Origin: Burkholderiaceae bacterium
GTDB lineage: Bacteria; Pseudomonadota; Gammaproteobacteria; Burkholderiales; Burkholderiaceae_C
Reading direction: 5' to 3'
Assembly (NCBI GenBank): GCA_023150375.1
Contig: JAKLLA010000008.1
Span: 1 to 64,000, forward strand
DNA: 64,000 nt
Position 1 is the stretch's first letter; every line of letters starts with the position of its first letter. Of this stretch, positions 28,401 to 37,100 are shown one piece after another. Both the position numbers and the translations under genes were made by a program. Under the pieces are notes generated by a model. The model saw nothing but the letters and a program-made list of their open reading frames with translations. It searched no databases and had not been told where the DNA came from.

Positions 28401-28447
28401 GCCTGCTGGCGCAGGCGCATCGCAGCGCCGTGGAGGCTGGCCAATGA
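25424..28447 (+). CDS. fdsA: NAD-dependent formate dehydrogenase alpha subunit (molybdenum, Cys type)
   Basis: 1007 residues, the catalytic subunit oxidising formate to CO2. In order: plant-type 2Fe-2S domain (CATDMLEPFGSCRLCLVEIEG), a His/Cys 4Fe-4S segment (DHPLDCLTCAANGDCELQ), two ferredoxin clusters (CIVCNRCVRAC, CVSCGACVQACP), then a 4Fe-4S plus bis-MGD domain (CAYCGVGCSF). The Mo ligand is Cys417 (CARVCHSPTGYG), followed by the conserved His; it is not selenocysteine. GAGGAG lies six bases before ATG 25424. Oddly, about 20 extra residues rich in Gly/Pro (about 282-304) sit between GCSFKAEFNG and QVVRMVP, encoded by a palindromic G/C-rich insert. Confidence 0.94.
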   Translation: MNAPAQPIHFFRARPQPARHAECDHGTPAVLSDEIVTLTIDGFEVSVPKGTSLMRAAIDAGIQVPKLCATDMLEPFGSCRLCLVEIEGRRGTPASCTTPAEAGLVVRTQSPKLQQLRRGVMELYLSDHPLDCLTCAANGDCELQDMAGVVGLRNVRYGVGDQVVAGRSGRHHLDSRKDESNPYFTYDASKCIVCNRCVRACEEVQGTFALTISGRGFESRVSPGMSEPFMGSECVSCGACVQACPTATLVEKSVIEAGQPEHSVITTCAYCGVGCSFKAEFNGPPPTPQGGAEGLGRPGAFRPATQVVRMVPWKDGKANEGHSCIKGRFAWGYATHKDRITKPMIRAKITDPWREVSWEEALSHAASEFRRIQATHGRDSVGGITSSRCTNEETYLVQKLIRAAFGTNNVDTCARVCHSPTGYGLGQTFGTSAGTQTFKSVEQADVVMVIGANPSEGHPVFASRLKKRIRQGARLIVIDPRRIDLVDAPHVHADFHLQLKPGTNVAVITALAHVLVTEGLVNAAYVAERCDDASYRQWREFVARPENSPEALEAVSGVPAATVRGAARLYATGGKAGGKTGGNSAIYYGLGVTEHAQGSTMVIGIANLAMACGMVGREGVGVNPLRGQNNVQGSCDMGSFPHELPGYRHISDTTVRSQFEAAWGVTLSPEPGLRIPNMLDAALEGSFKGLYVQGEDPAQSDPNTQHVAAALSAMECVVVQDIFLNETAKYAHVFLPGSSFLEKDGTFTNAERRISRVRQVMPPLAGMADWQVTQALANALGYPMAYQHPEQIMEEIAALTPSFAGVSYEKIERLGSLQWPCNEGTDEAGTATMHIGRFVRGKGRFFPTQYVASEEKVTRRFPLILTTGRVLSQYNVGAQTRRTENSRWHEEDRLEIHPHDAEERGVKHGDWVGISSRAGETVLRADVTERVQPGVVYTTFHFPESGANVITTDSSDWATNCPEYKVTAVQVSRVNQLSDWQQRYARFSRTQEGLLAQAHRSAVEAGQ
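26272..26335 (+). repeat. Palindromic G/C-rich in-frame insertion inside fdsA
   Basis: The segment holds a CCCCC-AA-GGGGG hairpin (26284-26295) and a perfect 9-bp inverted repeat, GCGGAAGGC (26297-26305) with GCCTTCCGC (26321-26329). It encodes a Gly/Pro-rich stretch at a point where FdsA homologues usually run directly from GCSFKAE into VVRMVP. The composition resembles intergenic palindromic repeats rather than protein-coding DNA. Confidence 0.6.
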
Positions 28448-28692
28448 GCGACCCGCAGACCATCGTGCGCCTGGCCAACCGCATCGGCGAGTTCTTCGCG
28501 GCCTATCCCTGCCACGAGGAGGCGGTGGAGGGCGTCGCCACGCACATCCGCAAGTTCTGGGAGCCGCGCATGCGCCGCCAGCTCTATGCGCACCTGGACG
28601 GCCCGGCGCAGGGCGAGGGCCTGAGCGAGCTGCTGCGCGAGACGGCCCGGGCGCGGCGCGAGCAGCTTCAGCCGGTGGACGCCGGCGTCTGA
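28444..28692 (+). CDS. fdsD: NAD-dependent formate dehydrogenase delta subunit
   Basis: 82 residues beginning MSDPQTIVRLANRIGEFF and containing HIRKFWEPRMRRQLYAHL, the hallmark of FdsD. It is a small subunit or assembly factor of the soluble formate dehydrogenase complex. It overlaps the end of fdsA as ATGA. In Cupriavidus and relatives an fdsC (FdhD-like sulfurtransferase) lies between fdsA and fdsD; here it is absent and must be supplied elsewhere. Confidence 0.92.
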   Translation: MSDPQTIVRLANRIGEFFAAYPCHEEAVEGVATHIRKFWEPRMRRQLYAHLDGPAQGEGLSELLRETARARREQLQPVDAGV

Positions 28693-28843
28693 GCGACCCC
28701 GGGCCGGGCGGCGGGCCTGGCGTGACGAGGCAGCGCCTCCGCGCTGTCATCCAGGTGCCAGCGGCCGACGGGCCGGCTCGCTAGACTGCGCGCCATTCGT
28801 TCGAGACGGCGGGCGATCCGACCCGCCGCAGCCGGAGACGCCG

Positions 28844-30019
28844 ATGGCCGCTGCCGCCCTGCCTGCCTTCCTGTTCCAGTGTGTGCGACGTCTCGAGGTC
28901 GGGGCCGGCTGTGCCGCCCGGCTGGCCGAGGCGGCACAGCCGTGGCGGCCGCAGGGCGCGGCAGCGCGGGCGCTGCTGGTCACCGATGCCTTCCTGCAGC
29001 GCAGCGGCCTGACGGCGCCGGCGATCGCCTCGCTCGAGGCGGCCGGCTGGCAGGTGGAGGTCTTCGATGCGGTGACGCCCGACCCCGCCGAGGCCGTGGT
29101 GCTGGCCGCGGCCGAGCGGGCCCGCGGCGTGGATCTGGTGGTCGGCTTCGGCGGCGGCAGCAGCCTGGACACCGCCAAGGTGGCCGCGGTGCTGGGCCGG
29201 CCGGGGCAGGCGCCGACACTGGCGCAGCTCTACGGCGTGGAATCGCTGAGCGTGCAGCGCCTGCCGCTGATCCAGGTGCCCACCACCGCCGGCACCGGTT
29301 CGGAGGTCACACGCATCGCCATCGTCACCACCGGGGCGCACACCAAGGCCGGCATCGTCAACCGGGCGCTGCTGGCCGACCACGTGCTGCTCGACGCGGC
29401 GCTGACGCTGGGCCTGCCGCCGGCCGTGACCGCCGCCACCGGCATCGACGCAATGGTGCACGCCATCGAGGCCTACACCAGCGCGCTGCGCAAGAACCCG
29501 CTGTCGGACCTGCTGGCCCGCGAGGCGCTGCGCCTGCTGGGCGGCCACCTGGCGCGGGTGGTGGCGCAGGGCGACGACCTGGCCGCGCGCGAGCAGATGC
29601 TGATCGGCGCGATGCTGGCCGGCATGGCCTTCGAGAATGCCCCCGTGGCCGCGGTGCATGCGCTGGCCTATCCGCTGGGCGGGGTCTACCACCTGCCGCA
29701 CGGGCTGAGCAATGCGCTGGTGCTGCCCGAGGTGCTGCGCTTCAACCGCCCGGCGGCCGAGCCGCTCTATGCCGAGCTGGCCGAGGTGCTGCAGCTCGGT
29801 GGCGGCAGCGCCGCGGCGCGCTGCGATGCCCTGCTGGCCTGGGCCGCCGGGCTGAGCCCGCGCTGCGGCCTGCCGGCGCGCCTGCGCGACTGCGGCATCG
29901 CCCGCGAGGCCCTGCCCGAGCTGGCCCGCCAGGCGATGGGCCAGCAGCGCCTGCTGCAGAACAACCCCCGCCCCGTCGGCGAGGCCGACGCGCTGGCGAT
30001 CTACGAAGCCGCCTGGTGA
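28844..30019 (+). CDS. Iron-containing alcohol dehydrogenase
   Basis: 391 residues of the group III Fe-ADH family. NAD-binding GFGGGSSLDTAK, substrate-loop PTTAGTGSEVT and the metal-binding helix TGIDAMVHAIEAYTS are all present, with further histidines in VHALAYPLGG and YHLPHGLSN. The substrate alcohol/aldehyde is not predictable. A GGAGA site precedes ATG 28844. It lies 151 bp after fdsD and may be a separate unit that also handles C1 or small-alcohol metabolism. A thioesterase gene follows. Confidence 0.9.
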   Translation: MAAAALPAFLFQCVRRLEVGAGCAARLAEAAQPWRPQGAAARALLVTDAFLQRSGLTAPAIASLEAAGWQVEVFDAVTPDPAEAVVLAAAERARGVDLVVGFGGGSSLDTAKVAAVLGRPGQAPTLAQLYGVESLSVQRLPLIQVPTTAGTGSEVTRIAIVTTGAHTKAGIVNRALLADHVLLDAALTLGLPPAVTAATGIDAMVHAIEAYTSALRKNPLSDLLAREALRLLGGHLARVVAQGDDLAAREQMLIGAMLAGMAFENAPVAAVHALAYPLGGVYHLPHGLSNALVLPEVLRFNRPAAEPLYAELAEVLQLGGGSAAARCDALLAWAAGLSPRCGLPARLRDCGIAREALPELARQAMGQQRLLQNNPRPVGEADALAIYEAAW

Positions 30020-30083
30020 ATCCAACGGCCCCACCGACCCCGACGACCCCACCGACGCAGCCGCTCCCGGCCCCGACCCTCCG

Positions 30084-30527
30084 ATGACCGACGCCCCCGC
30101 CCGTCCCCGCCGTGCCGACTTCGGCTGGCTGCGCCCGATCAGCACCCGCTGGACCGACAACGACATCTACGGCCACGTCAACAACGCGGTCTACTACCAG
30201 TACTTCGACAGCGTCATCAACCGCTACCTGATCGAGCAGGGCGGGCTGGACATCCAGCGCGGCGAGGTAGTGGGCTTCATCGTGCGCTCGGAGTGCGACT
30301 ACTTCGCCCCGGTGACCTATCCGGGCGACGTGGACATCGGCGTGGCGGTGCTCAGGCTGGGCCGCTCGTCGGTGACCTACGAGACCGGACTGTTCCGCCC
30401 TGGCGAGGACGCTCCCTGCGCGGTGGCGCGCATGGTGCACGTCTTCGTCGAGGTGGCGACGAACCGGCCGCAGCCGATTCCCGCGCTGCTGCGCGAGGCG
30501 CTGGCGCGGCTGCAGCGGCCGGCCTGA
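30084..30527 (+). CDS. Hot-dog fold acyl-CoA thioesterase (4HBT family)
   Basis: 147 residues. TRWTDNDIYGHVNNAVYYQYFD carries the 4HBT/YbgC-like active-site pattern, with the catalytic Asp in DNDIYGHVNN. The remaining strands fit a single hot-dog domain. A cytosolic acyl-CoA thioesterase is expected; chain length is unknown. It follows the alcohol dehydrogenase by 64 bp of C/A-rich repetitive sequence. The gene converges on the M50 peptidase, with 10 bp between stops. Confidence 0.88.
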   Translation: MTDAPARPRRADFGWLRPISTRWTDNDIYGHVNNAVYYQYFDSVINRYLIEQGGLDIQRGEVVGFIVRSECDYFAPVTYPGDVDIGVAVLRLGRSSVTYETGLFRPGEDAPCAVARMVHVFVEVATNRPQPIPALLREALARLQRPA

Positions 30528-30537
30528 CCGCCGGCGT

Positions 30538-32682
30538 TCAGAAGCCGCCTTCGCGCACCAGCACCTCGGCCAGCGCCTGGCCGGCGCGGTCCCAGAGGCT
30601 GCGCGGGTGCAGCGACAGCGTGACGTGGCCGCGCCAGTGGCGCAGGGCCAGCCCGGGGTCTTCCTGCATGGCCAGCTCGATGCGGTAGAGCGGCTGCACC
30701 GGCAGCCACTGGCCGTGGTGCTCGCGCGCCTCGATCAGCCCGCCCTGGGCCTGGGCCAGCACCGCCTCGGGCAGCACCGCACTGGCATGCGGGGCGATGC
30801 TCAGCACCCGGGCCGGCAGGCGCTGCAGCGGTTGTGCGTCGGCCGTGAAGGAGGCCTCGTCGCCCACCTGCAGCTGGCGCGCCGCCCGCTCGGACACATA
30901 GGCCAGCACCCGCCAGCGGCCCGGGCTGGCCAGGCGCAGCAGCGGCTGGCGTGCCGCCACCGGGGCGCCGACGCGCAGGCCAGGGTCGAGGTCGACCACC
31001 ACCGCGTCGAAGGGCGCACGGGGCCGCAGGCGGGCCTGTTCCTCGGCGAGCGCCTGGGTCTCCTCGCGGGCGGTGGCCAGCGCGGCCTGCAGCGAGTTCC
31101 ACTGGCCCTGCTGCTCGCCACCCAGCGCCGCGGTGGCCACCTGCTGCTCGAGTTGCTGCACCCGCGCGGCATTCACGGCCGCCCGGGCTGCCAGGGCGGG
31201 TGCATCGGCCACCAGCAGCGCATCGCCCTGGCGCAGCGTCTGGCCCAGGCGCAGCGGCAGGGCCTGCAGGGTTGCCGGGGCGGGCAGTTGCAGCAGCAGC
31301 TCGCGCTCGGGGGTGAGCAGGGCGCCGGCGCTCTCGCGCACCGGCCAGGGCAGGGCGGCCGCGCCGAGCCCCGCGGCGAGCAGCAGCAGGCTCAGGCGCA
31401 GGCGGCGGCTGCCCTGCCAGCGAGCGCGCTGGCGGGCCCACTCGCGCAGCTCGCGCCACACCGGCGCGGCGATGAACCAGCCCAGCTCCACGGCCATCAG
31501 CAGCAGGCCCAGGGCCTTGAACGCGAAGGTGTAGACCATCCAGGCGATGCCCAGGTAGAGCACCAGGCGGTAGGCCCAGGTGGCCCAGGCGAAGGCGATC
31601 AGCGCGCGCCGGCGCCGCAGCGTGACCGGCTCCGGCGGCGGGTCCTGCCAGCCCAGCAGCATGCGGCGCAGCTGCCAGCGGGCCAGCGCGAAGGCGCGCT
31701 CGTGCAGGTTCGGCAGGTCCAGCGCGTCGCTGAGCAGGAAGTAGCCGTCGAAGCGCATGAAGGGGCTGAGGTTGATCAGCAGCGTGCTGACCCAGGTCAT
31801 CGTCGCGACGATGAAGGCGGCGGTGCGGGCCGCCCCGTCGGGCAGCAGCACCCAGGCCAGCGTGGCCCAGGCGGCCAGGGTCAGCTCGGTGCGCACCCCG
31901 GCGGCGGCGATGCGCATGCGTGCCCGCGGATCGGCCAGGCGCCAGGCCTCGCTGGTGTCGGTGTAGGCCACCGGCCAGAGCACCATGAAGGCCACCCCCA
32001 TGGTCGGCACGCGCAGGCCGTGCCGGCGCGCCACCAGGGCGTGGCCGAACTCGTGCGCCACCTTCACCCCCACCAGGGTCAGTCCGTAGAGCAGGGCGCC
32101 GCGCCAGGACAGCAGGTCCAGCCACTGGTGCGTGGCCTGATCCCACTGGCGGGCCACGCCCAGCAGGCCGACGACCAGGGCCAGGGCGCTCGCGCGGGTG
32201 AAGGCGGGCGAGCCCAGCCAGGCCAGCTGCGGCAGCAGCCGGCGCAGCAGGCGGTCCGGCGCGAACAGCGGGATGCGGAAGAACAGGTAGTGGTGCAGCA
32301 GCCAGGTCAGCGCGGCGCGCGGGTCGTCCTGCGGCCGGCGCGTCTCGCTGCCGGGTCGTTCGAGCTGCACCCACTGCTGCTGGCGGGCCATCGCCAGCAC
32401 GTGCAGCACGTGGGTCTCGTCGACCACCAGGGTGGTCTGCTCGCCCACCTGGCGGGCGATGCGTTCGGGATCGCCCAGCCACCAGCGGCGCAGGATCTCG
32501 TAGGTCAGCCAGTCGATGCGGTGGAAACGGTGGCGCACCGGATCGTGCAGGGTCCAGCTCGGCTGGCCGTCGGGCAGCGCGCCGGCGTGGTGCAGCTGCA
32601 GGTCCTCGCGCAGGGCCGGCCAGCGCGGTGCGACGATGCCCGGGCCCGTTCCAGGGGCGGGCAGGGTGGCGGCTCGGCTCAC
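30538..32682 (-). CDS. M50 metallopeptidase fused to an HlyD-type adaptor region, with PqqD/RRE-like N-terminus
   Basis: 714 residues. Residues ~40-107 (WTLHDPVRHRFHRIDWLTYEILRRW, then VDETHVLHVLAMARQQQWV) resemble PqqD-type winged-helix domains that bind leader peptides. A multi-pass membrane region follows, with the zinc motif HEFGH at about 209-213 and a second metal-ligand region FDGY near 312, the site-2 protease pattern. The C-terminal third (about 420-690) is HlyD/biotinyl-lipoyl-like with a helical hairpin. The GTG start overlaps the upstream stop as GTGA. It is the last gene of the five-gene export locus. Protease activity toward the giant neighbour is inferred. Confidence 0.82.
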   Translation of the reverse strand: MSRAATLPAPGTGPGIVAPRWPALREDLQLHHAGALPDGQPSWTLHDPVRHRFHRIDWLTYEILRRWWLGDPERIARQVGEQTTLVVDETHVLHVLAMARQQQWVQLERPGSETRRPQDDPRAALTWLLHHYLFFRIPLFAPDRLLRRLLPQLAWLGSPAFTRASALALVVGLLGVARQWDQATHQWLDLLSWRGALLYGLTLVGVKVAHEFGHALVARRHGLRVPTMGVAFMVLWPVAYTDTSEAWRLADPRARMRIAAAGVRTELTLAAWATLAWVLLPDGAARTAAFIVATMTWVSTLLINLSPFMRFDGYFLLSDALDLPNLHERAFALARWQLRRMLLGWQDPPPEPVTLRRRRALIAFAWATWAYRLVLYLGIAWMVYTFAFKALGLLLMAVELGWFIAAPVWRELREWARQRARWQGSRRLRLSLLLLAAGLGAAALPWPVRESAGALLTPERELLLQLPAPATLQALPLRLGQTLRQGDALLVADAPALAARAAVNAARVQQLEQQVATAALGGEQQGQWNSLQAALATAREETQALAEEQARLRPRAPFDAVVVDLDPGLRVGAPVAARQPLLRLASPGRWRVLAYVSERAARQLQVGDEASFTADAQPLQRLPARVLSIAPHASAVLPEAVLAQAQGGLIEAREHHGQWLPVQPLYRIELAMQEDPGLALRHWRGHVTLSLHPRSLWDRAGQALAEVLVREGGF

Positions 32683-34034
32683 AGTCCGGTCACCTCGCGC
32701 AGCGCGGCCAGCGGCCGGCGCAGCACCCAGTAGGCCAGCGGCACGCGCGGGCCCTCGATGCGCACGGTGCCGCGCGCGCCCAGGCGTTCACGCGCGGGGC
32801 CATCCAGGCGGCCACGCAGGCGATAGGCGTAGCTGCCGTCGGGGCGGCGCTCGGCCTCGTAGGCGTACAGGCGCAAGGTGGCGGCCACCGGTGCACCGGG
32901 GCGCGCGGCCAGGTGCAGCTGCATCGGGCTGCCTTCGGCCAGGTCGACGGCATCGCCCACCGGCAGCCAGGCCTCCAGCTCCTGGTCCTGCGGCTGGGCC
33001 AGGCGCATCACCGCCTCGCCGGCGGTGACGGTGCGCCCGCTCCAGCTGCCGGGGTCCTCGACCAGCACCACGCCGTCGTGCGGTGCGGTCAGGCTGGTGC
33101 GTTGCACCTGCTGCTCCAGGAAGGCCAGTTCGGCCGCACGCTCCTCGTACTTGCCCTGGGCCGCGGCCAGTTGCACCTTGGCGCGCGCGTCGCTGAGGGC
33201 GAGCTGGCTGGTCTGGCGCCACTCGGCCTCGGCCGTCGCCAGCGCCTGCCGCGCCACCTGCAGCCGGCTGGCCTGCGCGGAGGCGTCGAGCTCGGCCACC
33301 ACCTGGCCGGCCTTCACGACCTGGTTGGGCTCCACGCGCAGCTCGCGCACCGTGCCCTCCATGGCCACGCGCAGCACGGTGGGCTCGCGCGGAACCAGTT
33401 CGCCCGGGGCGCGCAGGGTCAGGCGCACCGGCAGGGCCGCCACCAGCAGCAGGGCGGCGGCGGCCAGCGCCGCACGGTGGCGGTGCCAGAAGGGGCGGTT
33501 CAGCGGGCTGTCCGGCCTGTGTCGGCGCAGCGCCGAGAAGTCGATCAGCTTCGGCCGCCGCGCCGTCGCGGCAGCGGCCTGCGCGCTCAGGCGCCACAGG
33601 TCCAGCCACTGCTGCAAGGCGGCCTGCTCGGCCGGCTGCCAGGGCACGTCGCGCAGCAGCAGCCAGGCGGCCTGCGCATCCGCTCCCCCGGCCGAAGGCA
33701 GCGCGGCCGGCAGCCAGAGCAGCCGGGCCGGCCACCACTGTGCCCAATCCTGGCCGATCTCGGGCGCCACGTCGTCGGCCTGTACCGGGCCGGCGGCGCG
33801 GCCGTGCAGGGCGCGTGCCAGGCGCTGCACCCACTGGGCGTACGGCCCCTGGCGGTCGAGGTCGGTCACGCCGGAATGCCCCAGCAGACCCTGCTCGGGA
33901 TGCCAGAGCAGCGCCAGTTCGTAGGGCAGCCACTCACGGCTGCGGTTGAGCAGGACGAAGCGCCGCTCGGCAGGGCCCTGTGCCGCGGCAGCCGCGTGGA
34001 GCAGATCCAGGAGTTGTTCGGGCGATGGCTTCAT
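32679..34034 (-). CDS. Membrane-anchored HlyD-family adaptor with cytoplasmic N-terminal domain
   Basis: 451 residues. The first ~160 residues are soluble, perhaps GAF-like (RRFVLLNRSREWLPYELALLW). A single membrane helix follows (LAAAALLLVAALPVRLTL). Next comes a periplasmic adaptor: VLRVAMEGTVRELRVEPNQVVKAGQVVAELD forms the first lipoyl half, a coiled-coil hairpin follows, and LTAPHDGVVLVED the second half. Adaptors of this kind bridge inner-membrane and outer-membrane transport parts. It starts at ATG 34034 and overlaps the M50 gene by GTGA. The cytoplasmic domain is unusual for HlyD and may contact the substrate or the M50 protein. Confidence 0.85.
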   Translation of the reverse strand: MKPSPEQLLDLLHAAAAAQGPAERRFVLLNRSREWLPYELALLWHPEQGLLGHSGVTDLDRQGPYAQWVQRLARALHGRAAGPVQADDVAPEIGQDWAQWWPARLLWLPAALPSAGGADAQAAWLLLRDVPWQPAEQAALQQWLDLWRLSAQAAAATARRPKLIDFSALRRHRPDSPLNRPFWHRHRAALAAAALLLVAALPVRLTLRAPGELVPREPTVLRVAMEGTVRELRVEPNQVVKAGQVVAELDASAQASRLQVARQALATAEAEWRQTSQLALSDARAKVQLAAAQGKYEERAAELAFLEQQVQRTSLTAPHDGVVLVEDPGSWSGRTVTAGEAVMRLAQPQDQELEAWLPVGDAVDLAEGSPMQLHLAARPGAPVAATLRLYAYEAERRPDGSYAYRLRGRLDGPARERLGARGTVRIEGPRVPLAYWVLRRPLAALREVTGL

Positions 34035-34118
34035 GGGCGCTCGGTTCGGACGGAAGAGGCCACCGCCGCCGCTGCCCCCGGTCCGTCGAGGCACCGGGAG
34101 GGCGGCTGCTGCGGCCCG

Positions 34119-37100
34119 TCAGCCTCGGCCGCTGCCCGCGCGCTGCACCGCCCGCCAGCCGGCTGCGGCACTGCTGCGCTCGGCAGGGCTGCCGCCGCGA
34201 TCCAGTGCCAGCGCCTCGCGGCGCATCAGCTGCAGGCTCAGGGGCGATCGCGAGGACGAACTGCCATCGCTGACCTTGATGCGGAACATTGTGGTCACCT
34301 TGCGGCCCTGGCTATCGCTGGCAGTGACCTGAATTGCCAGATCCTGTAACACACCGTCCGGCGGCTGGCCGACGAACTTGCCGGTCTTGCCGTCGAACAT
34401 CAGCCAGCCCGGCAGCGGCCTGCCGTCGGCCAGCGTGGCCGTGAGCGAGATCGTCTCGTTGATCTGGGTGTGAATGAACGCATCGGCCGGCACCTGCACG
34501 ATCAGCGTCCGTCCGGCGGGCACGATCTGGTCGTCGACGCCGCGGAACAGCTTCAGGCTGGGCTCGCTGGCGGGCGTGACCATGATGCGAAAGCCGCTGG
34601 GCCGGGTGTAGATGTCGCCGTCGTTGCCACGCTGCGCCGCGCCCGGCGCACCCGAGTCGCGCGGCTGCTCGGAGGTCGTCGTCGGCGGCTGGTACTCACC
34701 GGCGCCGCCGCTGCTGCCGCGCAGGGCCGAATCGAAGGGCGACGCGTTCGAGGCGGCCGGCGCGGAGGCCGGGGCTTCGACTTGCGAACCGGTGTCGGAC
34801 GCCGCAGGCGGTGCCGCGTCGGTCGCCGGTGGCGCAGGCGGCAGCTCGCGTATCACCGGCAGTGCCACTTCGGCACCCTCGCGGCCGTCGGCGTCCACCG
34901 GCCGCAGCGTGAAGCGGTAGGTGCCCGGCGCGCCCGCCTCGCCGCCCGCGTCGCCGACCATCGAGGCGATGTTCAGGCCGTCGACGCGCCAGCGGCCGTC
35001 GGCGTCGGTCACCACGGTGGCCAGCCGCTGCCCGTCGGGTGCGTAGAGGTTGAGCGTCTGGTTCGGTGGCGCCGAGCCCGCCAGCGAGATCCGGTCGGCC
35101 GAGGTCACCCGGTCGCTGTCGGAGATGCCGAGGTCGGATTCGGCCGGCAAGGTGATCGTCGGCGCCTCGATCACATCCACCTGGACGCGGATCGTGGCCA
35201 CGCCGCCGGCGCCGTCGTCGATCCGCACCTCGAAGCGGTCCTGACCGTGGAAGCCATCGGCGGGCACGTAGCGGTAACGGCCTTGCGCATCGACCTCCAC
35301 CGTCCCGTGCGCGGGCGGCTCGGCAAGCAGGTAGCGCAGGGCGTGACCGTCCCGGTCCTCGGCCGCGGGCAGCTGGCCCGACCAGGTGCTGTCCTGGAAG
35401 GTGCTGAAGCGCGCTGTCGTCGATTCCGGGACAGGCGTGTCGTTGACCGGGGTGACCTCGACGACGACGGTGACGGAAGTGCTGCCACCGTTGCCGTCGG
35501 AGACGGAGACGACGAAGCTGTCGCTGCCGTGGAAGTTCGCCGCGGGCGTGTAGGTCCAGGCGCCGGTGGCCGGATCGAGCACCACCGAACCGTGGGCCGG
35601 GCCGGTGGTGGTCGAGAAGCTCGGCGTGTGGCCATCGACATCGGCAGCGGCGATGCGACCGGAGCGCGGCGTGTCCTCGGGCGTGGAGACGAGGTAGCGG
35701 CCGTTGTCGGCATCCCAGTCGGGGTCGGACGGATTGCCCACGACGGGCAGATCGTTGACCGGGACGACCGTTACGAGTGCGAGGGTCGGCGCCGAGTCCT
35801 GGGTCCCGTTGGTGGCCACGTAAGTGATCGAAGCGGTCCCATTGAAGTTTGCAGCGGGTGTGAAGACGATCTGGTTGGCGACGATCGCGACCGTGCCTTC
35901 CGACGGGTCGATGCTTGCCGTCAGGAGGGTGAGAGGCCCGCTGCCGCCGGCGACGTCGTTGGCGAGCACGTCGATGGTGATCGGCGTGTCTTCATCGACG
36001 GTCTCGCTGTCTGGCGTCGCCTGCGGCGCCGTGTCGTCTACGTTGGTGACCTCGAGCGTCACGTCGGTGGCCGAGGACCAGTTGCCCGCGGCATCGGCGG
36101 CCTGCACACCCAGGGTGAAGCTGTTGGGCGAGGTCTCGAAATCGTTGCTGGCGGTGGCCGCGGTGGCACCGGCGGCGGTCAGGCGGATGACACCGCTGTT
36201 GTCGATGGAGAAAAAGCCGTCGGCGCTGGTGGAAGAGCCCGAGTCGGCGAAGCGGAAGGCAGTGACGCCCACCGCGTCGGAGGCGGCCACCGTGCCCAGG
36301 ATGGCACCGCTGGACTGGTTCTCCGGGTAGCTGAAGACCTGGCCGGCGGTGATGGCCGGAGCGGAGTCGTCCACATCGGTGACCGAGACGGTGACGGTCT
36401 GGGTCGAGACATTGCCCGCGGCATCTTCGGCCTGGACCTCGACGACGTAGGTGTTGTTCAGCGCGGTGTCGCCCGCGTCGGTGGGAGCCTCGAAGTCCGG
36501 GGCGGAGACGAAGGCGAGGTTGCCGTTGGAATCGATGGAGAACTTGGCCGCATCGGCGCCGCCGGAGATCGTCCAGGTGACTGGCTCGGTAGCCGTCAGC
36601 TGCGTGACGGCGGTCGTGCCCTCGGGCACGGACTGCGCGGAGCTGGCCGCACCGGCACCACCGGAAGGACCGGTGATGACGGGGGCCGTGTCGTCCACAT
36701 CGGTGACCGAGACGGTGACGGTCTGGGTCGAGACATTGCCTGCGGCATCTTCGGCCTGGACCTCGACGACGTAGGTGTTGTTCAGGGCGGTATCGCCCGC
36801 GTCGGTCGGAGTCTCGAAGTCCGGGGCGCTGACGAAGCTCAGGTTGCCGCTCGCGTCGATCGAGAACTTGGCTGCATCGGCGCCGCCGGAGATCGACCAG
36901 GTGACCGCCTCCGAAGCCGTCAGTTGCGTGACGGCAGTCGTGCCCTCGGCGACGGACCGCGCGGAGCTGGCCGCACCGGCCCCACCGGAAGGACCGGTGA
37001 TGACGGGCGCGCTGTCGTCCACATCGGTGACCGAGACGGTGACGGTCTGGGTCGAGACATTGCCTGCGGCATCTTCGGCCTGCACCTCGACGACGTAGGT

